From Nitratifractor sp. (lineage in GTDB: Bacteria > Campylobacterota > Campylobacteria > Campylobacterales > Sulfurovaceae), in NCBI GenBank assembly GCA_024762845.1, contig JANTGQ010000071.1:1-6741 (forward strand): DNA of 6,741 nt, written 5' to 3'. The notes below the pieces were generated by a model. That model had not been told where the DNA came from, searched no databases, and worked only from the letters and a program-made list of their open reading frames with translations. Both the position numbers and the translations under genes were made by a program. Of this stretch, positions 1 to 4,975 are shown piece after piece; the stretch's first letter is position 1, and each line of letters begins with the position of its first letter.

Positions 1-117
1 CCTTTACTCGAATATGAGGATAATTTAGATAAAATTACCATCGAAGATATACAAAGAGTTGCAAAAAAATATTTTGACAATAGTAAATCTACTACGATAA
101 TTCTTAGGAGAAATTAA
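1..117 (+). CDS. C-terminal end of an M16-family zinc peptidase (partial, 5' end outside window)
   Basis: Frame 1 is open from the first base to TAA at 115-117 and gives 38 residues ending KSTTIILRRN. The segment DKITIEDIQRVAKKYFDNS resembles the end of M16 (insulinase/processing-peptidase-like) proteins, where 'DIQ.vAkkYf' followed by a short beta strand closes the last domain. No catalytic residue is visible because the HxxEH motif is N-terminal in this family. The stop codon directly abuts the dapA start, and the dapA Shine-Dalgarno sequence lies inside this gene, so the two are probably co-transcribed and coupled. From memory, an M16 protease also precedes dapA in Helicobacter and Campylobacter, which supports the call. 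The family call rests on a short fragment plus context. Confidence 0.62.
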   Translation, partial: PLLEYEDNLDKITIEDIQRVAKKYFDNSKSTTIILRRN

Positions 118-1011
118 ATGAGTTCGTATATTACAGGTACAACGACAGCACTTATTACACCATTTAAAAATGGGAAAATTGATGAAGCTACATTTGCAAA
201 GCTGATTCAAAGACAGATAGATAACGGTATAGATGCTGTTTGCCCCGTTGGGACAACAGGCGAAAGTGCAACACTCAGCTACGATGAAGATAGAAGATGT
301 ATAGAGATAGCGGTAGAGGTATGCAAGGGTACAAAAACTAAAGTACTTGCAGGTGCAGGCAGTAATGCAACACACGAAGCAGTAAATATGGCAAAACAGG
401 CACAAGAGGCAGGGGCAGATGCAGTTTTTTCTGTAAGTCCTTACTACAACAAACCAAGCCAGGAGGGTCTCTATCAGCACTATAAAGCAATTGCTTCATC
501 TATTGAGTTACCTTTTTTCCTCTATAATGTGCCTGGGCGAACAGGAGTCGATATAGAGGCTGACACTGTTAAACGACTCTTTGATGATGTAGCAAATATT
601 ATTGGTATCAAAGAGGCTACAGGCTCTCTGCACAGAAGTGTAGAGCTGATGGCTAAAATTCCTGAACTCTATCTCTTTAGTGGAGATGATGCAATAGATT
701 ACCCGATTTTGGCAAGTGGCGGTAGAGGTGTAACGTCTGTTACTTCTAACCTTTTACCAGATATCAAAAGCAAACTTGTTCAAAGTGCCTTAAACGGAGA
801 CTATGCAACTGCTAGAGCTATAAATGAAGATTTAATAGATATTAACAAGGTACTTTTTTGCGAAAGTAACCCGATTCCTATTAAAGCGGCTATGTATATA
901 GCAGGTCTTACAGAGACACTCGAGTATCGACTGCCACTTGTACCACCAAGTACAGAGAATATGAAAAAAATAGAAAATGTTATGAAAAAATATAAGATTG
1001 TAGGAGCGTAA
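118..1011 (+). CDS. dapA: 4-hydroxy-tetrahydrodipicolinate synthase (DapA)
   Basis: Cytoplasmic enzyme condensing pyruvate with L-aspartate-4-semialdehyde, the first committed step to diaminopimelate (peptidoglycan) and lysine. It is a class I aldolase-type TIM barrel, and its 297 residues match the usual 290-300. By alignment with E. coli DapA the active site is complete: T46-T47 in VGTTGES, Y110 in PYYNKPSQEG, Y136 in LYNVPGRTG, R141 for the carboxylate, and K165 in GIKEATG as the Schiff-base lysine. The start is ATG 118, with AGGAG at 106-110 seven bases upstream; that SD lies in the end of the peptidase gene. The stop at 1009-1011 directly abuts the next start. A -10-like 16-mer at 21-36 could give dapA its own transcript (see findings). 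Nothing looks truncated, and the call is firm. Confidence 0.97.
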   Translation: MSSYITGTTTALITPFKNGKIDEATFAKLIQRQIDNGIDAVCPVGTTGESATLSYDEDRRCIEIAVEVCKGTKTKVLAGAGSNATHEAVNMAKQAQEAGADAVFSVSPYYNKPSQEGLYQHYKAIASSIELPFFLYNVPGRTGVDIEADTVKRLFDDVANIIGIKEATGSLHRSVELMAKIPELYLFSGDDAIDYPILASGGRGVTSVTSNLLPDIKSKLVQSALNGDYATARAINEDLIDINKVLFCESNPIPIKAAMYIAGLTETLEYRLPLVPPSTENMKKIENVMKKYKIVGA

Positions 1012-1791
1012 ATGTCTAAAATGCAGGGGAAAACAGTAGTAATTACAGGTGCAACCAAAGGTATAGGTAAAGCTACGGCAGAAAAATTTGCACAAAACGG
1101 TGTAAATGTAGCGTTTACTTATAACTCAAACAAAGAAGCAGCAGATGCAATTGCTAAGGAGTTTGAAGAGAAATATAGTATAAAAGCGAAAGCATATCCA
1201 TTAGATATTTTAGATACAGATCAATTTAAGCCACTCTTTGAAGCAATCGACCAAGATTTTGATAGAGTAGACTTTTATGTAAATAATGCCATGATTTACG
1301 GAAGAAGTGTGGTAGGCGGATATGGCAAGTTTATGAAACTTCGCCCCAAAAGAGGTTTGGCAAACATTTACACAGCAACTGTAGGTGCTTTTGTTGCCGG
1401 CAGCCAAGAGGCTGCCAAGAGAATGGAAAAAGTTGGCGGTGGTGCAATTGTCACTATTAGCTCAACTGGAAATAGAATCTATATAGAGAACTATGCAGGA
1501 CACGGTACAAACAAAGCAGCAGTAGAAGCAATGATGCGCTACGCTGCAGTAGAGCTTGGCGAAATTGGAATACGTGTAAATGCAGTAAGTGGCGGACCAA
1601 TCGAAACAGATGCCTTGCGCGCATTTACAAATTACGAAGAGGTAAAAGCAGAAACTGTAAAACGCTCTGCACTTAACAGAATGGGAACACCTGATGACTT
1701 GGCAGGTTCAGTCTATTTCTTATGTACAGAAGATGCAAGCTGGGTTACTGGACACACACTTATAGTAGATGGCGGGACAACTTTTAGATAA
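1012..1791 (+). CDS. SDR-family enoyl-[acyl-carrier-protein] reductase-like protein, FabL type
   Basis: Short-chain dehydrogenase/reductase of 259 residues with one Rossmann domain. Visible features are the cofactor loop TGATKGIG (12-19), VNNA (90-93), TISST (148-152) and, in the active site, Y161-AGHGTN-K168. The Tyr-Lys spacing is Yx6K, as in enoyl-ACP reductases, not the YxxxK of FabG and hydroxysteroid dehydrogenases. The stretch GGGAIVTISS...ENY...NKAAVEA...VNAVSGGPIETDAL is close to my memory of Bacillus subtilis FabL. The likely role is therefore NADPH-dependent reduction of enoyl-ACP in fatty-acid elongation, in the cytoplasm. Tools may label it FabG or 7-alpha-hydroxysteroid dehydrogenase. 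AGGAG at 1002-1006 lies five bases before ATG 1012, which favours that start over Met4. It abuts dapA and overlaps pgsA by one base. SDR is certain; the exact substrate is inferred. Confidence 0.82.
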   Translation: MSKMQGKTVVITGATKGIGKATAEKFAQNGVNVAFTYNSNKEAADAIAKEFEEKYSIKAKAYPLDILDTDQFKPLFEAIDQDFDRVDFYVNNAMIYGRSVVGGYGKFMKLRPKRGLANIYTATVGAFVAGSQEAAKRMEKVGGGAIVTISSTGNRIYIENYAGHGTNKAAVEAMMRYAAVELGEIGIRVNAVSGGPIETDALRAFTNYEEVKAETVKRSALNRMGTPDDLAGSVYFLCTEDASWVTGHTLIVDGGTTFR

Positions 1792-2345
1792 TGTTTTTAA
1801 AAGAGGCTCTTAATATTCCAAATATATTGGCAATGATTCGGCTACTCTTGGCACCTTTGATGTTTATGCTCTTAGTAAACAGAGATTTGCCAATATTTAG
1901 CCATATGCACTACACATGGCTCGATTTTTTTGCAGCTTTTATATTTGTTGTTGCTAGTGTTACTGACTTTTTTGATGGCTATATTGCTAGAGAGTTTGAC
2001 CAAATAACTACACTTGGGGCAATATTGGATCCTTTGGCGGATAAAATGCTGACTCTAGCAGCTTTTCTTGGTTTAATGCTTTTAGACCGTGCATCTGCAT
2101 GGGCTATATTTCTTATTTTAACAAGAGAACTTTTTATAACAGGCTTACGTGTCAATGCAGTTGCAAAGGGCATTGACATTAGTGCGAGCTGGATGGGAAA
2201 AGTGAAAACTGTTGCACAGATGATTGCAATTGGCTTTCTTTTAATGGAGTGGCCATTTGGTGCAACCTTGCTTTGGATTGCAACCTTTTTAACACTATAC
2301 TCAGGATATGAATATATTAAAGAGTTTGCAAAGAAAGTAGCTTAA
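1791..2345 (+). CDS. pgsA: CDP-diacylglycerol--glycerol-3-phosphate 3-phosphatidyltransferase (PgsA)
   Basis: Inner-membrane enzyme that transfers phosphatidyl from CDP-diacylglycerol to glycerol-3-phosphate, giving phosphatidylglycerophosphate, the precursor of phosphatidylglycerol and cardiolipin. The 184 residues carry the full CDP-alcohol phosphatidyltransferase signature D59-xx-D62-G63-xx-A66-R67-x8-G76-xxx-D80-xxx-D84. They also carry RELFITGLR (112-120) and the N-terminal 'NIPNILAMIRLLLAP', both typical of PgsA rather than phosphatidylserine synthase. Several hydrophobic segments fit a polytopic membrane protein (about 12-30, 44-60, 86-110, 141-172). The ATG overlaps the previous TAA by one base (TAATG) and has no clear Shine-Dalgarno, so translation probably depends on re-initiation from the upstream gene. 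Pairing with a fatty-acid reductase makes a lipid-synthesis module. Confidence 0.95.
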   Translation: MFLKEALNIPNILAMIRLLLAPLMFMLLVNRDLPIFSHMHYTWLDFFAAFIFVVASVTDFFDGYIAREFDQITTLGAILDPLADKMLTLAAFLGLMLLDRASAWAIFLILTRELFITGLRVNAVAKGIDISASWMGKVKTVAQMIAIGFLLMEWPFGATLLWIATFLTLYSGYEYIKEFAKKVA

Positions 2346-2368
2346 ACTTGCATTATCGTAGTTTTTTT
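2344..2368 (+). terminator. weak possible terminator after pgsA
   Basis: AAACT (2344-2348) can pair with AGTTT (2360-2364) and is followed by a run of seven T (2362-2368) that partly overlaps the stem. The stem is only five AT-rich pairs with an 11-base loop, so this would be inefficient. The T-run, the pgsA stop and a new promoter just downstream make this a plausible operon end. Confidence 0.25.
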
Positions 2369-2402
2369 CACTTTTTGCAACTATTTTGATATAATATTAC
2401 TC
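2367..2402 (+). promoter_or_regulatory. sigma-70-type promoter with extended -10, upstream of the exported-protein gene
   Basis: A perfect TATAAT at 2390-2395 is preceded by TG one base away (TGATATAAT, 2387-2395), the extended -10 form. A 4/6 match to the -35 box (TTCACT, 2367-2372) sits exactly 17 bases upstream in a T-rich stretch, as is common for Campylobacterota housekeeping promoters. Transcription would start near 2402. That leaves a leader of about 60 bases containing a repeat end (2403-2438) and AAGGA at 2452-2456. Confidence 0.7.
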
Positions 2403-2438
2403 TTTAAACCCGGATTATTCAATAGAGTCGTAAGAAGC
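2403..2438 (+). repeat. solo copy of the inverted-repeat end found at 3637-3833
   Basis: The 21 bases at 2407-2427 match the right arm of the larger repeat (reverse complement of 3809-3829) at 17 of 21 positions. Similarity continues outward (TTTAAACCCG is identical) and inward through TCG.AAGAA. AACCC (2407-2411) can also pair with GGGTT (2440-2444). It lies in the predicted 5' leader of the next gene, so it would be transcribed. No partner arm is visible nearby. Confidence 0.7.
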
Positions 2439-2462
2439 TGGGTTACAACAGAAGGAACCTAA

Positions 2463-3608
2463 ATGAAACTATTATATATTTTACTCATTATGCTTATTGG
2501 AACATCACTTAGTGCTAGTGAAGAGTTTAAGCAATATAAGTTTAAATCCGCTACTATCTACTACGATGTACAAACTTCGAGTTTTGATAACAATTTAAAC
2601 TCGAACGTTCAAGGTGTAGCAAGACTAGTCTTTGATAACTGGGGTCTTAAAGAGTTAAAAGAGGAGGATGTCCGAGAGGTACAGGCTGGTGACTTTAATG
2701 AATCCAACGGTAGACACACAATGACACTTGTAGACAAAGGTACAATTTTTACAGTTGACTTCTCTGAGAAAAAGATATATAAAACTCGCGATCGAGACTT
2801 GGATATGGCAATATCTGAAAAACTTGATCTCTCAGATGAGAGTGTTAACTCTCTTATAAAACTAGGTGCCAATAAAGTTGGAAAAGAGAAAATTGCGGGG
2901 TATGAGTGTGATCTATGGGAGTATTCTGATCAGCAAGTGTGTCTCTACAAAGGGATTCCACTCAAGATTGTTATTCAAAGTGCTGGATTTGTAAGTGAAA
3001 AAAAAGCTGTTCAGGTTATGTTTGATAAACCAATAACTGCAAACAGTCTTGAGCTACCCAAGTTTCCTATTGTCACAGGTGAGGATTATAGTGGTAACAA
3101 GGCATCAATGGTCAGAACAACTGACTATATCGATTCTATAAAAGCATTAAAAAATCAAATGAAACAGAAAGGTTTAAATCTTGAGGATGCAAACCTCTCA
3201 GTGACACCACAACTGGAAAAAGATATTATTAATGCGCTGGGCAAACGTTATCTTAAGAAACAGAAAGAGCACCTGCCTGACCTCTTAGAAGCATTAAGAG
3301 TAGCCAAATCATGCATTGCAAAAGCAGCAACTAAAAAAGATGCTCAAAAGTGCCTTGCACCTATAAAGCATATAAACGACCTTTTGGGTGACCCAACGCC
3401 GGAATATGATTTTGATAACCTAGATGAAATCAAGAAAGCAAAAGCTATCAAGAGTATTGATAAAGAGATTAAAGATACAGAGGTAACTAGTAACTGCGTT
3501 AATAAGTTTGATAAAACTACGGATGTAATTATATGCACAGAAGGAAAACTAAACCCGCAAGAGAGCTCTACTGCACCTACAAGCTTCGAACAAAACTCCT
3601 CTTTTTAA
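2463..3608 (+). CDS. exported protein of unknown function, six paired cysteines
   Basis: I do not recognise this 381-residue protein with confidence. Residues 1-18 form a signal peptide (MKLL, a hydrophobic core, then SLSAS) with cleavage likely after A18 or S19. There is no lipobox cysteine, so a soluble periplasmic or surface protein is expected. Residues 20-205 look beta-rich; 'KEKIAGYECDLWEY' (141-154) recalls the G-x-CxxW/Y strand of LolA-like or DUF4412-type domains, but this is only a resemblance. Residues 225-335 are Lys/Glu-rich and probably helical, and the last 15 are Ser/Thr/Gln-rich. The six cysteines fall in three pairs: C149/C160, C284/C297, C345/C358. AAGGA at 2452-2456 is six bases before ATG 2463. 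The gene has its own promoter and is flanked on both sides by copies of the same repeat. It is real by length, start signals and signal peptide; its function is open. Confidence 0.88.
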   Translation: MKLLYILLIMLIGTSLSASEEFKQYKFKSATIYYDVQTSSFDNNLNSNVQGVARLVFDNWGLKELKEEDVREVQAGDFNESNGRHTMTLVDKGTIFTVDFSEKKIYKTRDRDLDMAISEKLDLSDESVNSLIKLGANKVGKEKIAGYECDLWEYSDQQVCLYKGIPLKIVIQSAGFVSEKKAVQVMFDKPITANSLELPKFPIVTGEDYSGNKASMVRTTDYIDSIKALKNQMKQKGLNLEDANLSVTPQLEKDIINALGKRYLKKQKEHLPDLLEALRVAKSCIAKAATKKDAQKCLAPIKHINDLLGDPTPEYDFDNLDEIKKAKAIKSIDKEIKDTEVTSNCVNKFDKTTDVIICTEGKLNPQESSTAPTSFEQNSSF

Positions 3609-3620
3609 GCCCTCTGGCTT
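3607..3620 (+). terminator. short hairpin at the stop codon of the exported-protein gene
   Basis: AAGCC (3607-3611) and GGCTT (3616-3620) form a perfect five-pair stem with loop CTCT, beginning within the TAA stop (3606-3608). There is no T-run after it on the + strand, so termination would be weak. The stronger hairpin at 3722-3771 is a better candidate for ending this transcript. Confidence 0.25.
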
Positions 3621-3646
3621 CTATAGTCACCTTGGCTTAACCCGAA

Positions 3647-3799
3647 TTACGCAATAGAAATCACAGAAGCCGCCTCAGTCATTGCGCTATGGGTATTTAC
3701 ATGACCGCAGGGAATCCAGACTTGCAAAAAACCATCGATTAACCTACGGGTTAAACTCAAGTTTTTTGCAAACACCAATAACATAGGCACTTGACGCAT
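3647..3799 (-). other. 50-codon open reading frame inside the repeat element, coding status doubtful
   Basis: On the minus strand an ATG at 3799 opens 50 codons to TAA at 3647-3649. The predicted peptide begins MRQVPMLLVFAKNLSL and ends in TEAASVISIA. There is a short hydrophobic stretch near the N-terminus and one cysteine (C31). No convincing Shine-Dalgarno lies upstream. The frame runs through both arms of the nested hairpin, where structure rather than protein may constrain the sequence. It could be an incidental frame, or a tiny gene carried by the repeat. Too short and unsupported to call a gene. Confidence 0.2.
3722..3771. terminator. nested hairpin, candidate bidirectional terminator between convergent genes
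   Basis: TTGCAAAAAAC (3722-3732) pairs perfectly with GTTTTTTGCAA (3761-3771). Inside, TTAACC (3739-3744) pairs with GGTTAA (3749-3754) around a TACG tetraloop. The two stems are separated by a symmetric 6x6 internal loop. On either strand the inner stem is preceded by an A-run and followed seven bases later by six T, so it could terminate both the exported-protein gene (+) and queC (-). The spacing between stem and T-run is longer than ideal. Confidence 0.45.
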
Positions 3800-3828
3800 T
3801 TCTTGCGATTCTATTACATAATTCGGGT

Positions 3829-4494
3829 TTAAAGATACTCAATTGGGTCAGTTAAACCAAGGTTTTCAAACCCTTTTTTTCTTAATCTGCAACTATCACA
3901 TACGCCACACGCTTTATCGCTGTTTTTATAACAGCTCCATGTATGCTCCAGCTTTACACCTAGCTCTAGTGATTTTTTAACAATCTCCTCTTTGCTTAAG
4001 TGAATAAGAGGAGTCTCGATTTTTAACTCTGAATCATCCCTCAGTCCCAGATTTATAGAGCTGTTTATAGATGTAATAAAGTTCTCTCGGCAATCTGGAT
4101 AACCACTACTATCCTCTTCTACAACACCTATGAAAATAGCATCTGCATCGTGCTTTTGAGCTACAGCCGCCGCGATAGATAAAAAGACTCCATTTCTAAA
4201 AGGTACATAAGTTATTGGTATACCAGGTTTTACCCCATCAGTTGGTACTGAGAACTCCTCTCCGATCAATGCAGTTGCACCAATCTTTTTGAAAAATGGC
4301 AACTCTAATGTGTAAGACTCCACGACACCTAAATCTTTCACTATTTTCTCGTAAGACTTTAACTCTCTTTCCTCTGTTAACTGAGAGTAATTAAAGTGCA
4401 ATCCAATTATCTCATACCCTTCATTTTGTGCAATAGTTGCAGCTAATGCACTATCCATTCCACCCGATATTATACATACTGCTTTTTTACTCAT
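3829..4494 (-). CDS. queC: 7-cyano-7-deazaguanine synthase (QueC)
   Basis: ATP-dependent cytoplasmic enzyme converting 7-carboxy-7-deazaguanine and ammonia to preQ0, a step in making queuosine for tRNA anticodons. The PP-loop ATP-pyrophosphatase motif SGGMDS lies at residues 10-15, numbering from the chosen start. VPFRNG (98-103) and the SSGYPDCRE loop (129-137) are typical of QueC. The C-terminal zinc site CYKNSDKACGVCDSC supplies C188, C196, C199 and C202. Length of 221 fits the family. I start at ATG 4494, because AGGA (4505-4502) is seven bases away. A GTG one codon upstream (4497) would leave only four bases and duplicates the start. The TAA stop lies within the end of the neighbouring repeat element. 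The gene is divergent from ybeY and convergent with the exported-protein gene. Confidence 0.96.
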   Translation of the reverse strand: MSKKAVCIISGGMDSALAATIAQNEGYEIIGLHFNYSQLTEERELKSYEKIVKDLGVVESYTLELPFFKKIGATALIGEEFSVPTDGVKPGIPITYVPFRNGVFLSIAAAVAQKHDADAIFIGVVEEDSSGYPDCRENFITSINSSINLGLRDDSELKIETPLIHLSKEEIVKKSLELGVKLEHTWSCYKNSDKACGVCDSCRLRKKGFENLGLTDPIEYL

Positions 4495-4510
4495 CACTCA
4501 ATCCTGTTTT

Positions 4511-4523
4511 TACGCGTATTTTA
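4511..4523 (-). promoter_or_regulatory. candidate -10 box for queC
   Basis: On the minus strand TAAAAT (4523-4518) lies 24 bases before the queC ATG and predicts a start of transcription near 4511, giving a leader of about 17 bases that includes the AGGA ribosome site. No -35 match is evident. The region upstream of it is the ybeY promoter, so the two would interfere. Confidence 0.4.
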
Positions 4524-4535
4524 CTTTAATTTAGA

Positions 4536-4548
4536 TAAAATTCCCAGA
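4536..4548 (+). promoter_or_regulatory. candidate -10 box for ybeY, giving a leaderless or near-leaderless mRNA
   Basis: TAAAAT (4536-4541) sits in TTTAGATAAAATT, similar in form to the TTTTGATATAAT promoter at 2384-2395. The expected transcription start, about seven bases after the box, falls on or beside the ybeY ATG at 4548. No -35 match is visible at 17 bases. Confidence 0.45.
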
Positions 4549-4973
4549 TGATTATATTAGAAACACAAACAGAGGTAAAAGCAGACCTCAAGCTGCTTGA
4601 AGAGATTCTAACAGCATTGAAAGTTACAAAAGATATAGAGTTACTCTTGGTAGAGAATAGCGTAATAGAAGATTTAAATAGAGAGTATAGAGGTAAAGAT
4701 GCACCGACAGATGTTCTCAGTTTTCCACTTCAGGATATAAAGGGAGCTCCACTTGGTTCAATAGTTATCTCAACAGATAAGGCAAAGGAACTCTCGCAAA
4801 AACTCGGTCATAGAGTTAACGATGAAATTGCACTGCTTTTTACACATGGGCTACTACATCTTTTAGGGTATGACCACGAGTGTGACAGTGGAGAGATGCG
4901 TAGACTCGAAAAAGAGTTAATTGAAAAATTTAATCTCCCAGATAGTCTTATAGTCAGAAGTGAAGGTATATAG
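4548..4973 (+). CDS. ybeY: endoribonuclease YbeY (rRNA maturation factor)
   Basis: Zinc-dependent single-strand endoribonuclease that takes part in 16S rRNA 3'-end maturation and ribosome quality control. The 141 residues match the family. The zinc motif HGLLHLLGYDH gives H100, H104 and H110 (Hx3Hx5H), and the signature LNREYRGKDAPTDVLSFP occupies 43-60, including the conserved arginine R48. In-frame stops at 4527 and 4536 rule out an earlier start, and no other Met occurs before residue 117. ATG 4548 is therefore the best start even though TTCCCAG upstream offers no Shine-Dalgarno. Its 3' end carries AAGG at 4963-4966, the likely ribosome site for the antiporter gene two bases downstream, so the two form an operon. 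Confidence 0.96.
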   Translation: MIILETQTEVKADLKLLEEILTALKVTKDIELLLVENSVIEDLNREYRGKDAPTDVLSFPLQDIKGAPLGSIVISTDKAKELSQKLGHRVNDEIALLFTHGLLHLLGYDHECDSGEMRRLEKELIEKFNLPDSLIVRSEGI

Positions 4974-4975
4974 AG

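Larger units (their letters stand above)
3637..3833. repeat. ~197-bp element with imperfect terminal inverted repeats (MITE-like), between convergent genes
   Basis: This fills most of the 220-bp gap 3609-3828. The left arm core (3639-3659) and the reverse complement of the right arm core (3809-3829) agree at 19 of 21 positions, starting AACCCGAATTA. With single-base gaps the match continues through TC.CA.GAA, and looser similarity extends inward (GC.TCA...CTATG). A nested hairpin sits at 3722-3771. A related solo end lies at 2403-2438. The sequence looks richer in G+C than its neighbours. The right arm overlaps the queC stop codon (3829-3831). No transposase is visible, so it could be a non-autonomous mobile element, a dispersed intergenic repeat or a structured RNA. 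I cannot see a clear target-site duplication. Confidence 0.68.

Noticed and set aside
25..480. Long minus-strand ORF of 151 codons, rich in cysteine, opposite dapA
   Set aside because: The opposite strand is unmistakable dapA with all catalytic residues. The cysteines come from GCA alanine codons read backwards, and there is no ribosome site or homology.
845..875. AACCCGATT inside dapA as another repeat copy
   Set aside because: It encodes the conserved SNPIPIK segment of DapA and the similarity stops after nine bases.
801..1095. Two overlapping minus-strand ORFs of 85 and 87 codons across the dapA/SDR junction
   Set aside because: Both are antisense to well-supported genes and low in complexity; no start signals.
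1012..1791. FabG or 7-alpha-hydroxysteroid dehydrogenase as the product name
   Set aside because: The YxxxK catalytic pair of those enzymes is missing; the Yx6K spacing and the flanking sequence fit enoyl-ACP reductase FabL.
3609..3828. CRISPR array or tRNA in the structured gap
   Set aside because: No regularly spaced direct repeats; the repeated arms are inverted and only two. No tRNA cloverleaf or T-loop motif.
4495..4497. GTG one codon upstream as the queC start
   Set aside because: The AGGA site would be only four bases away, against seven for ATG 4494, and the ATG directly follows.
4495..4547. preQ1 riboswitch upstream of queC
   Set aside because: The predicted leader is about 17 bases, and the whole intergenic region is 53 bases with no aptamer-like stem and A-rich tail.
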